A stretch of 64,000 bases of DNA from NCBI RefSeq assembly GCF_003600625.1, contig NZ_CP032489.1:868001-932000 (forward strand), written 5' to 3'. Source of the DNA: Arachidicoccus soli (GTDB lineage Bacteria; Bacteroidota; Bacteroidia; Chitinophagales; Chitinophagaceae). Position numbers and translations under genes: made by a program. The notes beneath the pieces are model-generated. The model saw only the letters and a list, made by a program, of their open reading frames with translations. It did no database searches and had not been told where the DNA came from. Positions 1 through 9,230 of the stretch are shown here, piece after piece (position 1 is the first letter of the stretch; the number at the start of each line of letters is the position of its first letter).

Positions 1-1115
1 ATCGTTGATTTTCCTAAATCCATATATTTTTTATTGATATCTGCTGGTAATTTTTGTTCAACAAAATCTTTGATTAATTCGCCAATAACACTGGTGCCAT
101 AATTGTTCTCAGCATCTATATCTTGTGTTACAAATCCATGTGCCAATGTCCAAGCTACCGCATTGCGCACCAATGTAGCTTCTTCATTCATTTCAAAATA
201 ATCTAGCATCATCGCAGCAGATAGTATAGAACCAATTGGGTTGGCAATATCTTTTCCGGCGGCTTGCGGGTAAGAACCGTGAATAGGTTCAAACAAAGCA
301 GTCCCTGTGCCTACAGAGGAAGAAGGCAACAAACCCAATGAGCCACTCAACACACTCGCTTCATCGCTGATAATATCCCCAAACATATTCTCAGTCAGTA
401 CTACATCAAATTGTTTTGGATTGATGATGATTTGCATGGAAGCATTGTCCACAAACATATAATCAACTTTTACATCGGGATATTGTGCTGCAATTTCTTG
501 AACTACTTTACGCCACAAGCGGGATGTTTCCAGTACATTGGCTTTATCTACCAATGTTAATTTTTTTCTACGCTCAGGTTTTTGTGCATATTGAAAAGCG
601 AGGTGTGCAATTCTTTCTATTTCAGGTCTAGAATATTCACAAAGGTCAGAGGCAACAGTTTTTTCTTCATTAATCTTTTTCTCGCCAAAATAAATACCGC
701 CAGTAAGTTCCCTGAAAATTACAAAATCTGCGCCATCTAATCTTTCTTGTTTTAAAGGGGAAAGGTGTTGCAAGGCAGAATAAGTAGTGATGGGACGAAT
801 GTTTGCGAATAATTGTAAAGACTTGCGAATTTTCAATAAACCTTGTTCCGGGCGTACTTTTGCATTGGGGTCATTGTCGTATTTCGGATGCCCGATAGCG
901 CCAAATAATACAGCGTCACTTTTTAAACAACTTTCGATTGTAGCGTCGGGTAGGGGATTGCCCGTTTCGTCAATAGCAATTGCACCCATTAATTGATAAT
1001 CATATTTGAATTTGTGCCCAAATTGATCGCCAATAGCATTTAAAATTTTGATTGATTGCTCTGTAACTTCCGGACCGATGCCGTCCCCTAGAATGACCGT
1101 GATATTTTTTTCCAT
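1..1115 (-). CDS. leuB: 3-isopropylmalate dehydrogenase, 3' end outside window
   Basis: LeuB oxidises and decarboxylates (2R,3S)-3-isopropylmalate to 2-oxoisocaproate with NAD+, the third step of leucine synthesis, in the cytosol. The reverse-strand reading frame is open from ATG 1115 to the window edge (371 codons). It begins MEKNITVILGDGIGPEV, the NAD/substrate-binding start of the isocitrate/isopropylmalate dehydrogenase family, and continues with FRELTGGIYFGEK, a central VDKANVLETSRLW stretch and VLTENMFGDIISDEASVLSGSLG, which carries the metal-binding aspartates. Family members are about 350-370 aa, so only a few C-terminal residues should be missing. It is the last visible gene of the leu operon, 12 nt after the ABC ATPase gene. 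Family assignment is certain. Confidence 0.97.
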   Translation of the reverse strand, partial: MEKNITVILGDGIGPEVTEQSIKILNAIGDQFGHKFKYDYQLMGAIAIDETGNPLPDATIESCLKSDAVLFGAIGHPKYDNDPNAKVRPEQGLLKIRKSLQLFANIRPITTYSALQHLSPLKQERLDGADFVIFRELTGGIYFGEKKINEEKTVASDLCEYSRPEIERIAHLAFQYAQKPERRKKLTLVDKANVLETSRLWRKVVQEIAAQYPDVKVDYMFVDNASMQIIINPKQFDVVLTENMFGDIISDEASVLSGSLGLLPSSSVGTGTALFEPIHGSYPQAAGKDIANPIGSILSAAMMLDYFEMNEEATLVRNAVAWTLAHGFVTQDIDAENNYGTSVIGELIKDFVEQKLPADINKKYMDLGKST

Positions 1116-1127
1116 TTTAATTTTCTA

Positions 1128-2603
1128 TTATATAATTGAGTTGATTGTTTCTTTTTTGATTGAATAAATTGTTGGAAGACCTACTTTTAACGCTAAAACT
1201 TTATCTATGCAATTAGGAATCTCATTTTGATAATGACTTATATAAATTAATGTAGTTGCTGTTTTCTCACAAATATCGTCGATCAATTTTACAAATGCTT
1301 CTGTCTGAAACTCATCTAATCCTTGACAAGGTTCATCTAAAATTAGCAAAGGAGGATTTTTTATCAATGCACGTATTAACAAAACCAGTCTTTGTATTCC
1401 AGAAGAGATTGATGATAGTCTATGTCTTGAAAGCTCCTGTAAATCCAATGCTTTTAACCATTGATGAATGTTCTCTGTTTGCGTTTCTTGCAATTTTTTA
1501 TACAAGCCCATTGTGTCGAAATACCCTGATGCTATTGCATCGAAACAAGAAATATTTTTATCAAAAAAAGCGAAAAGTTCTGGCGACATGAATCCGATAT
1601 TCTTTTTTATGTCCCAAATGCTTTCACCAGTTCCACGACGTTTGTCAAATAAATAAATTTCGTTCGCATAGGCTTGAGGGTTATCTCCGTATACCAAACT
1701 CAATAAGGTAGATTTCCCTGCACCATTATGACCTTTCAGCAACCAATGGTCTCCTTTTTTAACTTCCCAATTGATATTTTTCAAAATTGTTCTGTCGCCA
1801 TATTGTACGGAAAGGTTCTTCATTTTAACGGCAAATGAGAAACCAAAACTGTTTACTTTCAAAGGAAGGTTTGAACTATCGTAAAAAAATGTTTGATGCT
1901 GGTGCTGCACTGCAAAATTTTCTTTCTCCGTAAAATTTTTTTGTTTACCCTTCTCTAGTTCCAAAATATGAGTAACACAGTCTGGAAAATGATGATGCGC
2001 TCCGACGATAATAATTAGTTGTGTGCCTTTTGTTGAAATGTCAGATAAAATATCATTCAGTTTTTTCCGACTTTCTATATCCAATCCAATAAATGGTTCG
2101 TCCAGAACCATTAACTGAGTTGGGTTTAAGATGGCCTTTATCAATTGAAACCTTTTATGTTCACCACTCGACAATTGCAAAAGGGGCTTATCTTTTAGAT
2201 AAGGAATAGATAATTCATTTAATAAAAAATCAATCTTTACTTCATTATCTAAAACACTTTTTAGCTCTTCTAATACTGTATAAGCATCTTCATTTTCGGT
2301 ACTATTGTATCGCTGTTGGTAGTATCCATCAATCGTGTTGCTGCGATTTTTTATAGTATATCGCTGTTCTATTAAAATAGCTTTTGGTGACAGTGGATTA
2401 TTCTTTTCGTAATGAATTTCCAATCCACCAGTAATGAAGAGTTTTCCGCACAAAGCCTGCGCCAATGTAGTTTTTCCGCTCCCGGATGCACCTGTGATAG
2501 CCAAATTTTCATTTTTGTTTAAGGCAAAAGAAATGGCTTCCAAAGCAAACCCGCCGGGCTGCTTTGCCATTAAATTCTTCGCTATGATACTTGCCTGTGC
2601 CAC
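1128..2603 (-). CDS. Soluble tandem ABC ATPase (ModF/PhrA-like)
   Basis: A single polypeptide holds two ABC ATPase domains and no membrane segment. Domain 1 has Walker A GASGSGKTTL, signature LSSGEHKRF and Walker B LMVLDEP; domain 2 has GHNGAGKSTL, ISSGIQRLVLL and LLILDEP. This layout resembles ModF/PhrA-type proteins, whose role is poorly known; no permease gene is near. An ATG at 2651 gives 507 aa, but I prefer the GTG at 2603, which shares one base with the upstream stop (TAGTG) and suggests translational coupling; the protein would then start MAQASIIAKNL. It lies inside the leucine operon between a Tam-like methyltransferase and leuB. A link to leucine synthesis is not evident from sequence; co-transcription is inferred from same-strand packing. 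Confidence 0.85.
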   Translation of the reverse strand: MAQASIIAKNLMAKQPGGFALEAISFALNKNENLAITGASGSGKTTLAQALCGKLFITGGLEIHYEKNNPLSPKAILIEQRYTIKNRSNTIDGYYQQRYNSTENEDAYTVLEELKSVLDNEVKIDFLLNELSIPYLKDKPLLQLSSGEHKRFQLIKAILNPTQLMVLDEPFIGLDIESRKKLNDILSDISTKGTQLIIIVGAHHHFPDCVTHILELEKGKQKNFTEKENFAVQHQHQTFFYDSSNLPLKVNSFGFSFAVKMKNLSVQYGDRTILKNINWEVKKGDHWLLKGHNGAGKSTLLSLVYGDNPQAYANEIYLFDKRRGTGESIWDIKKNIGFMSPELFAFFDKNISCFDAIASGYFDTMGLYKKLQETQTENIHQWLKALDLQELSRHRLSSISSGIQRLVLLIRALIKNPPLLILDEPCQGLDEFQTEAFVKLIDDICEKTATTLIYISHYQNEIPNCIDKVLALKVGLPTIYSIKKETINSII

Positions 2604-3364
2604 TATGCTTTTATTGCTTTTATACGTAAACGCCAATAATCGGCGTACCAAATATTGTTGATAAAGTTGGTTGCTATTAATTGCTCAACAGCTTTATTAA
2701 TTACCTCTTCGGCTTGTATTGCTGAGATATTACTAAAGAAAAAACTGCCAAACATTTCAATCCAGTTTTTCATTCCATCCAGCCCAGAAAGCTTTGTTGG
2801 TCTTTCAAAATGATGTGCAATTTCTACACGAAAACCTTGCTTTTCCAATAAAGTTGTGTATTCACTCAACGAAGGAAAATACCAAAAGTCAGTTGAAATT
2901 TTATCTCCTAAACCTGTTGCTTTCATGCTTTTTTTTACAGCATCTGCAATACTTTTTATATTGCCTTTGCCACCCATTTCTAAAACTAATCGACCACCAA
3001 GTTTTAGATTCTTATACATGCAATTGATAACTTCATCATATTTCGTAATCCAATGCAGCGTTGCATTGGAGAAAATAGCATCAAATTTATTATCGAAAGA
3101 AAAGTTGCTTGCATCAGCTATTACAAAATCAAGTGCTGGATAAGCCGCCTTTGCTTTTTCAATCATATCTGGTGAAGCATCAATGCCAATAACTTCAGCA
3201 TCCATTTCTGCAATTTCATTAGTCAAAGTTCCTGTGCCACAACCCAAATCTAAAATGCGTTCGCCAGCTTTAGGCTGCAAAAGGCCTACAACATCCTCTC
3301 CATATTGCGCAACAAAACTGTGTTTGTTCTCGTATAAATCTGCGTTCCATTTTATTGCTGGCAT
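2603..3364 (-). CDS. Class I SAM methyltransferase, trans-aconitate methyltransferase-like
   Basis: Rossmann-fold SAM-dependent methyltransferase. Motif I ILDLGCGTGTLTNEIA, the acidic loop VIGIDASPDMIEKAK and the FSNATLHWITKYDEVI segment are all visible; the last closely resembles the region after motif II in trans-aconitate methyltransferase (Tam). Start chosen at ATG 3364 (MPAIKWNADLYENKHSFV), 10 nt after leuD, because the upstream ATG at 3412 would overlap leuD and add a non-family tail. About 253 aa, the usual size for Tam. Its place inside the leu operon is notable, since yeast Tmt1, a Tam relative, methylates 3-isopropylmalate. That substrate here is inference; methyltransferase activity is well supported. 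Confidence 0.85.
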   Translation of the reverse strand: MPAIKWNADLYENKHSFVAQYGEDVVGLLQPKAGERILDLGCGTGTLTNEIAEMDAEVIGIDASPDMIEKAKAAYPALDFVIADASNFSFDNKFDAIFSNATLHWITKYDEVINCMYKNLKLGGRLVLEMGGKGNIKSIADAVKKSMKATGLGDKISTDFWYFPSLSEYTTLLEKQGFRVEIAHHFERPTKLSGLDGMKNWIEMFGSFFFSNISAIQAEEVINKAVEQLIATNFINNIWYADYWRLRIKAIKA

Positions 3365-3374
3365 GTTAAGAAAT

Positions 3375-4025
3375 TTAGGCTTGCGCTTGTTCAAATGCGG
3401 CAATTTCTTCACGCATATTTAATAAGTAGTCGATATCGTCAAAGCCATTTAACAGACAAGTTTTTTTGTATTGATTGATGTCAAAGCCTTCTTGTTCACC
3501 CGTGGCCAATATTATTATATATTGTTCTTCCAGATTGATTTCAATTTCAGCATTTGTATCTTTATGGATGGCATCAAATAATTTTTGCAAAAAATCTTCA
3601 CTCACCTGAACAGGCAATAAGAAATTATTCAGCGCATTATTTTTAAAGATGTCTGCGAAGAAACTGGAAACGACTGCATCAAAGCCATAATCTTTAATAG
3701 CCCATGCTGCGTGTTCGCGTGATGAACCGCAACCAAAGTTTTTACCTGCAACCAAGATTTTACCGGAATAAATTGTATTGTTTAAAGCAAAATCTTGTAC
3801 CGGTTTATTTTCATCATCATTTTCGTAACGCCAATCGCGGAATAAATTTTTCCCAAATCCATCACGTGTGGTTGCTTTAAGGAAGCGCGCCGGAATGATT
3901 TGATCAGTATCTATATTCTCTAATTCGATAGGAACCGCTGCTGATTGAATTATTTTTCTTTCAGACTGAAACTTGGCTGCTCCTGCTTTATCTTTATCGT
4001 CTTTAAGACTTACTACTATACCCAT
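3375..4025 (-). CDS. leuD: 3-isopropylmalate dehydratase small subunit
   Basis: LeuD forms the swivelling small subunit of isopropylmalate isomerase and works with LeuC to convert 2- to 3-isopropylmalate. The protein (216 aa) shows the family pattern [14 protein letters not shown] near residue 38 and [17 protein letters not shown] near residue 95, which holds the substrate-binding Ser/Arg residues, followed by [17 protein letters not shown]. Length and N-terminus agree with proteobacterial-type LeuD (about 200 aa). It is separated from leuC by one methyltransferase gene, so the two subunits are not adjacent here, but both are on the same strand with short spacers. Confidence 0.97.
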   Translation of the reverse strand: MGIVVSLKDDKDKAGAAKFQSERKIIQSAAVPIELENIDTDQIIPARFLKATTRDGFGKNLFRDWRYENDDENKPVQDFALNNTIYSGKILVAGKNFGCGSSREHAAWAIKDYGFDAVVSSFFADIFKNNALNNFLLPVQVSEDFLQKLFDAIHKDTNAEIEINLEEQYIIILATGEQEGFDINQYKKTCLLNGFDDIDYLLNMREEIAAFEQAQA

Positions 4026-4031
4026 AATTAT

Positions 4032-4739
4032 TTAATTTAAAGATGTTTGATTGATGATTGAATCTTTCTTTGCTGCAAACACAACAAAGTTGAAATATTG
4101 ATAGAAACAATTGGCCATGCTGAATCCTGCGTCACGCAACCATTTTAATTGTTCGTCGAGGGGAGCCATAATATCTAGTTTAATTCTTTCGAAAGCACTT
4201 TGTTTCTCTTCCTCTGTTAAGGATGATGCCAATACATGATTGCGCCAATTCTCAGTATAAATTTTTTCAGAAAAATCAGTCGCGCCTTTTACCTGGTCTG
4301 CATTGATAAACATGCCACTTGATTTTAAAGCATAGTAAATTTTTTGAAATAATACTTGCTTTAATTCGTGTGTTAAATGATGAATGGCAAGTCCAGAAAC
4401 CACTAGGTCATATTTTCCTTCTTCAAAATCAACAGTTGAAAAATCTGCTTGTAAGAAATTGATTTTATCGTTTCCTTGAAATCTATTTTTCGCTTTGTTT
4501 AGCATATCAGCGGAAATGTCCACCAAGGTTATATTTGCATTTGGATATTTTTCTGCATAAAATGCACTCAACAAACCTGTTCCTGCACCAATGTCCAAAA
4601 TATTTTCAACATTCGAAATATTATTCGACAACTCCAATGTAACTCCATAGAAATCTTTAAAGCAAGGAATTAGTAAAGGTCTTTGCTTGTCGTATTTTTC
4701 CGAGATTGCATTAAAAGCTTGTTGAATTTCAATAGACAT
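4032..4739 (-). CDS. Class I SAM-dependent methyltransferase inside leu operon
   Basis: A 235-aa Rossmann methyltransferase with motif I ILDIGAGTGLLSAFYAEKYP (residues ~47-66), the ribose-binding acidic residue in VDISADMLNKAK, and a post-motif YDLVVSGLAIHHLTHE loop typical of methyltransferase domain 25 proteins. It sits between leuC and leuD, six nt before leuD, so it is very probably co-transcribed and translated with the leucine genes. It differs clearly from the Tam-like enzyme two genes downstream, so the pair is not a recent duplication. The substrate is unknown. Most likely a small-molecule methyltransferase. Confidence 0.8.
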   Translation of the reverse strand: MSIEIQQAFNAISEKYDKQRPLLIPCFKDFYGVTLELSNNISNVENILDIGAGTGLLSAFYAEKYPNANITLVDISADMLNKAKNRFQGNDKINFLQADFSTVDFEEGKYDLVVSGLAIHHLTHELKQVLFQKIYYALKSSGMFINADQVKGATDFSEKIYTENWRNHVLASSLTEEEKQSAFERIKLDIMAPLDEQLKWLRDAGFSMANCFYQYFNFVVFAAKKDSIINQTSLN

Positions 4740-4795
4740 TTTTATACATTTTATTGTTGAACTAATTCATGATTTGAAAAATAACAAATCACAAA

Positions 4796-6196
4796 TTAAA
4801 TCAGCTCTCTCACATCACTTATAACCCCTGTAACGGCAGCCGCAGCGGCTGTAAGCGGGCTTGCGAGCATCGTTCTTGCATTTGGCCCTTGTCTACCCTC
4901 AAAATTCCTGTTGGAAGTAGAAATACAATATTTGCCTGCCGGAATTTTATCTTCATTCATGCCCAAACAAGCGCTACATCCCGGTTGACGCAATTGAAAG
5001 CCTGCTGCTTCAAATATTTTATCAATGCCTTCTTCTTTGGCTTGAGCTTCTACTTGTTTACTTCCAGGCACAATCCACACGGTTACATCATCTGCTTTTT
5101 TCTTTCCTTTTACAAATGCAGCTACTTGACGTAAGTCCTCAATTCGACTATTGGTACAACTACCAATAAATACATAATCTACTTTGTGGCCTTTGATATT
5201 TTCGCCGGCATGTAAACCCATATAATCAATGGATTTTTCAAAAGAAGGTTTGTCTTTTGCATTAATTTCAGAAAGTTGTGGCACGTGACCTGTAACGCCG
5301 ATACCCATTCCTGGATTAGTTCCGTAAGTAATCATGGGTTCAATATCTTCAGCTTTGAAATGATATTCTTTATCGAAAGCTGCCCCTTCGTCAGAATAAA
5401 GCGTTTTCCATTCTGCCAATTTCTTATCCCATTCCGCGTCTTTAGGTGCAAATTCGCGTCCTTTTACATAGGTAAAAGTTGTTTCGTCCGGAGCAATCAT
5501 CCCACAACGAGCACCCATTTCAATACTCATATTGCAAATAGTCATACGCGCTTCCATACTTAAGGCGCGAATGGCGGAACCTGCAAACTCAACAGCGTAG
5601 CCGGTCGCACCGCTAGCAGTAATTTTCGCAATAACGTATAAAACAATATCTTTTGATGTAACACCTTTATTCAGATTTCCGTCCACATTAATACGCATCA
5701 GTTTTGGTTTGCTTTGCAATAAACATTGCGTAGCTAAAACCATTTCCACTTCACTGGTACCAATACCAAATGCAATGCTGCCAAATGCGCCGTGTGTGCT
5801 AGTGTGACTATCGCCACAAACATAAGTGCCACCAGGTTGTGTAACGCCTAATTCGGGTCCGATTACGTGAACGATTCCTTGGTAAGGATGCCCTAACCCA
5901 TATAATTCAACTCCAAATTTCTCGCAATTGTCTTTTAATGTTTGTACCTGAATGCGGCTCAACTCTTCTTTTATTGGCAGCTCTTGGTGCAAAGTGGGGA
6001 CGTTATGATCGGCTGTTGCGACTACTTGCTTTGGACGAAACACAGGTAACCCGCGCTTTTCAAGCCCTTTGAAAGCCTGTGGACTGGTTACTTCATGAAT
6101 AAAATGTGTGTCGATATATAAAACTGAAGGGCCACCTTCAATCTTTTTTATTACGTGTTTATCCCAAATTTTTTCAAATAATGTTTTATTGTTCAT
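4796..6196 (-). CDS. leuC: 3-isopropylmalate dehydratase large subunit
   Basis: LeuC is the 4Fe-4S-containing large subunit of isopropylmalate isomerase. Visible landmarks are the N-terminus [12 protein letters not shown], the DHNVPT motif, [12 protein letters not shown], and the three cluster cysteines in [13 protein letters not shown] and [10 protein letters not shown]. Start chosen at ATG 6196 ([11 protein letters not shown]), giving 466 aa, the family length; the longer frame from 6286 adds 30 residues of no similarity to LeuC. It follows leuA by about 100 nt on the same strand. Its partner LeuD lies one gene downstream. Confidence 0.97.
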   Translation of the reverse strand: MNNKTLFEKIWDKHVIKKIEGGPSVLYIDTHFIHEVTSPQAFKGLEKRGLPVFRPKQVVATADHNVPTLHQELPIKEELSRIQVQTLKDNCEKFGVELYGLGHPYQGIVHVIGPELGVTQPGGTYVCGDSHTSTHGAFGSIAFGIGTSEVEMVLATQCLLQSKPKLMRINVDGNLNKGVTSKDIVLYVIAKITASGATGYAVEFAGSAIRALSMEARMTICNMSIEMGARCGMIAPDETTFTYVKGREFAPKDAEWDKKLAEWKTLYSDEGAAFDKEYHFKAEDIEPMITYGTNPGMGIGVTGHVPQLSEINAKDKPSFEKSIDYMGLHAGENIKGHKVDYVFIGSCTNSRIEDLRQVAAFVKGKKKADDVTVWIVPGSKQVEAQAKEEGIDKIFEAAGFQLRQPGCSACLGMNEDKIPAGKYCISTSNRNFEGRQGPNARTMLASPLTAAAAAVTGVISDVRELI

Positions 6197-6298
6197 ATTA
6201 TCTTTTATTAAAGTTGTAAGGGGTGAATGTTGGAAAGTTGTTTTCTGTTTACTTGAATAAGAGAAGCTAAAATGCCAACTATTCATAATTCAACATTC

Positions 6299-7456
6299 TT
6301 ATGCTCTTTCTAATTCCTCTGCTAATTTTTTCAAATCTTCGTCATTCACTTCTTTTTTTGCATCTGCTACAATCAAAAATCTATCGTACAAAACGTCCAC
6401 TTCGTCTCTTGTGAAATCGTGTCCTAATTTTTTGAAACGATAGGCTAATGCGCTTCTACCGCTACGAGCCGTTAACACAATTTTAGAAATATCGGCCCCT
6501 ACTTCCAATGGATCTATTATTTCGTAAGTAGTTGCTTCTTTCAAAAAGCCATCTTGGTGAATCCCCGAAGAATGGGCAAATGCGTTGTCGCCTACAATCG
6601 CTTTATTCGGTTGCACCGGCATGCGCATGGTATCGGAAACTAAACGACTAATGGCGTGTAATTTTGTGCTGTCAATATTTGTATTAAAGCCTAATTCTGC
6701 GTGTTTTTTTATAACCATGGCAACTTCTTCCAAAGAAGTATTTCCTGCTCGTTCACCCAAACCGTTAATAGTACATTCTATTTGCCTTGCTCCTGCAATT
6801 GCACCAGCAATAGAATTAGCTGTAGCTAAACCTAGATCGTTGTGGCAATGACAAGAGATAATTGCTTTTTCTATACCCTTTACATGGTTGACCAAATAGG
6901 AGATTTTTTCTGCATATTGATGTGGTAAACAAAATCCTGTAGTATCAGGAATATTGACGACCGTAGCGCCTGCGGCGATTACGGCTTCAATTAATTGTGC
7001 CAAAAATATAATATCAGCTCGCCCGGCATCTTCGGCATAAAACTCAACATCCGGCACAAGATTGCGAGCCAGTTTTACCGCTTTTTCTGCACGTTCAATA
7101 ATGTTTTCGCGAGTAGTATTGAATTTATATTTGATGTGATTATCAGAAGATCCAATACCCGTATGAATTCTTGGAAGTTTTGCATATTTAAGTGCATCGG
7201 CTGCTACTTCAATATCTTTTTGCACAGCGCGCGTCAATCCACAAACGGTTACATTTTTTACCGCTTTGGAAATTTCTTCTACCGATTGAAAATCCCCTGG
7301 ACTGGAAATAGGAAACCCTGCTTCGATAATATCAACACCCAATTCTTCGAGCTTTAAAGCTAGCTTTACTTTTTCGTCTGTATTAAGTTTACAACCTGGT
7401 ACTTGCTCTCCGTCTCGAAGCGTGGTATCGAAAATATGAATCTTTTGTTCAGACAT
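6299..7456 (-). CDS. leuA: 2-isopropylmalate synthase, short form without regulatory domain
   Basis: LeuA condenses acetyl-CoA with 2-oxoisovalerate, the committed step of leucine synthesis. The TIM-barrel landmarks are [17 protein letters not shown] at the N-terminus, [15 protein letters not shown], and the metal-binding [13 protein letters not shown], followed by [14 protein letters not shown]. The protein is 385 aa, against about 510-570 aa for classical LeuA, and ends soon after the catalytic and linker regions, so the C-terminal leucine-binding LeuA dimer domain is absent. Feedback inhibition through that domain is therefore not expected. A homocitrate- or citramalate-synthase-like activity is possible in principle, but the leu operon context supports LeuA. 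First gene of the operon. Confidence 0.95.
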   Translation of the reverse strand: MSEQKIHIFDTTLRDGEQVPGCKLNTDEKVKLALKLEELGVDIIEAGFPISSPGDFQSVEEISKAVKNVTVCGLTRAVQKDIEVAADALKYAKLPRIHTGIGSSDNHIKYKFNTTRENIIERAEKAVKLARNLVPDVEFYAEDAGRADIIFLAQLIEAVIAAGATVVNIPDTTGFCLPHQYAEKISYLVNHVKGIEKAIISCHCHNDLGLATANSIAGAIAGARQIECTINGLGERAGNTSLEEVAMVIKKHAELGFNTNIDSTKLHAISRLVSDTMRMPVQPNKAIVGDNAFAHSSGIHQDGFLKEATTYEIIDPLEVGADISKIVLTARSGRSALAYRFKKLGHDFTRDEVDVLYDRFLIVADAKKEVNDEDLKKLAEELERA

Positions 7457-7514
7457 AATATTGAATAGTTTTATTAAAAAATGTTTGTTTTTGCGACCTC
7501 AAATTTAAAACAAA

Positions 7515-7522
7515 CAAATGTA
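7515..7522 (-). promoter_or_regulatory. leuA: Candidate -7 element of the leu operon promoter
   Basis: On the minus strand this is TACATTTG, an exact match to the Bacteroidota -7 consensus TAnnTTTG, 59 nt upstream of the leuA ATG. A second exact TACATTTG lies at 7552-7559. No convincing -33 TTG at usual spacing was found for either, so the call rests on the -7 box and its position in the divergent intergenic region. Confidence 0.45.
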
Positions 7523-7601
7523 AGTTTTTGTTACGATTTTCTTTCTGTCATCAAATGTATTTTGTACTTATCTTTCAGGCAAATTAAAATGTACGGTATT
7601 T

Positions 7602-7623
7602 TACGTTGAAAAACGTAGCTTTG
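7602..7623 (+). promoter_or_regulatory. Candidate promoter with overlapping operator-like palindrome
   Basis: TACGTT-GAAA-AACGTA (7602-7617) is a perfect 6+6 inverted repeat whose last two bases are also the first two of TAGCTTTG (7616-7623), an exact TAnnTTTG -7 element. It lies about 50 nt before the gene at 7673. A factor bound to the palindrome would block this promoter. The promoter reading is plausible; the operator is inference. Confidence 0.4.
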
Positions 7624-7672
7624 TGACCGCTAAAGCCTTATCTAATAAGGGTTTGCTAAAACGAATATTACA

Positions 7673-9214
7673 ATGCCCAATAGGAGTAATGACGAACTTT
7701 TTCAATTAATAAAGTCGCTCGAAAAGAGTGAAAAACGCAATTTTAAATTATTTATTAAAAGAATGTCCGGATGCGACGACCTTAAAATTGTGCAACTTTT
7801 CGATGCTTTGGATAAAATGGAAGAGTATGATGAGGAGTTTTTGTTGAAAAAAAATAAGAGCATTAAAAAGCAACAGCTTTCTAACATGAAAGCGCATCTA
7901 GGCAGGCAAATATTGGCCTCTTTGCGCTTGCTCAAAGATGATAGCAGCCTCGAAATGACTTTGAACGAGCAGATGGCTTGGGCAAGAATTTTATACAGCA
8001 AGGGGCTGTATTTACAAAGCCTTAAAGTATTGGATAAAGTAAAACAATTAGCTTCCTCATCTAATCAAAATACATCCTTATTATTGGCTTTAGAGCTTGA
8101 AAAGAAGATTGAATTGCTCCATGTTACGGGCAGTATAAGGGATAGAGCTGAAGAGCTCTCGCAAGAAGTGCTAATAATCAATAGTCGTATTAGTTTACAA
8201 AATCAATTGTCAAACCTTGCCTTGCAATTATATGGCTGGTATATAAAAATGGGGCATGTCAGGGATGAAAAGGATATTACGGCTGTTAGGCTTTTCTTTA
8301 AAACCAACCTGCCGCAAATAAATGAAAATGGCTTATCTTTTTATGAAAAGATGTATCTGTATCAGTCTTATTCTTGGTATAATTTCATCTTACAGGATTT
8401 GCCGCTTTTTTATCGTTATACCCAAAAATGGGTGAACCTTTTTATAGAAGAGCCCAAAATGCAACAAGTTGAACCGGTTCTTTTTGTGAAGGCCATGCAC
8501 AATCTGTTGAGTGCGCATTTTGATACCAACAGCTTTCAAAAATTTGACGAAGTATTGAATTTGTTTGAAAGTTTCAGTAAGACAAAAATTGCTGAAAGTA
8601 CTGCCAATATTCGCATTCAAGTATTTATGTATTTATATACTGCTAAAATAAATAAGCATTTTCTGGAAGGGACTTTTTCTGAAGGAACAGAAATGGTTCC
8701 CTATATTGAAGATAAATTGAGGGAATATAAATTACATTTAGATATACATCGTATGCTGGTGTTCTATTATAAAATTGCCTGTCTATATTTTGGCAGCGGG
8801 GACAATGAAAGGGCTATTGATTATTTGAATAAAATTATTCACCAAAAATCGGACTTGCGTACAGATCTGCAATGTTATGCAAGGCTATTGCATTTGATAG
8901 CGCATTATGAACTGGGGAACTACGATTTATTGGAATATTTATTGAAATCGGTATATCGTTTTATGGCGAATATGAAAAACCTGAGCGTAGTGGAAGAAGC
9001 TATATTTTCCTTTTTAAGAAAATCCTTTAAGCTCTCCCCGGCAAAGCTTTTGGCAGCTTTTAAATCTTTGAAAGAACAATTGGAAAAGTTGGAAAACAGT
9101 TCTTTGGAAACCCGCTCATTTATGTACCTTGATATTAAGTCGTGGTTGGAGAGCAAAATCAGTAATGTGCCGGTGCAAGAGATAAGAAAGAAATTATTTA
9201 GAGAAAGAAAATAA
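7673..9214 (+). CDS. Conserved-type helical protein of unknown function
   Basis: A 513-aa protein without signal peptide or membrane segment. It is rich in Leu, Lys, Glu and Tyr and looks all-helical, with TPR-like stretches such as LYSKGLYLQSLKVLDKVKQLA (residues ~102-122) and YFGSGDNERAIDYLNKI near residue 380. The N-terminal MPNRSNDELFQLIKSLEKSEK and the following Lys-rich region could be a nucleic-acid-binding or interaction module, but no known domain is recognised. It is divergent from leuA, sharing a 216-nt intergenic region. I have a general impression that similar TPR-type proteins occur in Chitinophagaceae; function unknown. Confidence 0.75.
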   Translation: MPNRSNDELFQLIKSLEKSEKRNFKLFIKRMSGCDDLKIVQLFDALDKMEEYDEEFLLKKNKSIKKQQLSNMKAHLGRQILASLRLLKDDSSLEMTLNEQMAWARILYSKGLYLQSLKVLDKVKQLASSSNQNTSLLLALELEKKIELLHVTGSIRDRAEELSQEVLIINSRISLQNQLSNLALQLYGWYIKMGHVRDEKDITAVRLFFKTNLPQINENGLSFYEKMYLYQSYSWYNFILQDLPLFYRYTQKWVNLFIEEPKMQQVEPVLFVKAMHNLLSAHFDTNSFQKFDEVLNLFESFSKTKIAESTANIRIQVFMYLYTAKINKHFLEGTFSEGTEMVPYIEDKLREYKLHLDIHRMLVFYYKIACLYFGSGDNERAIDYLNKIIHQKSDLRTDLQCYARLLHLIAHYELGNYDLLEYLLKSVYRFMANMKNLSVVEEAIFSFLRKSFKLSPAKLLAAFKSLKEQLEKLENSSLETRSFMYLDIKSWLESKISNVPVQEIRKKLFRERK

Positions 9215-9230
9215 TAAATGAAATTGAAAT

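Noticed and set aside
7457..7672. Leucine attenuator or T-box upstream of leuA
   Set aside because: No leader peptide rich in Leu codons and no terminator/antiterminator stem could be drawn.
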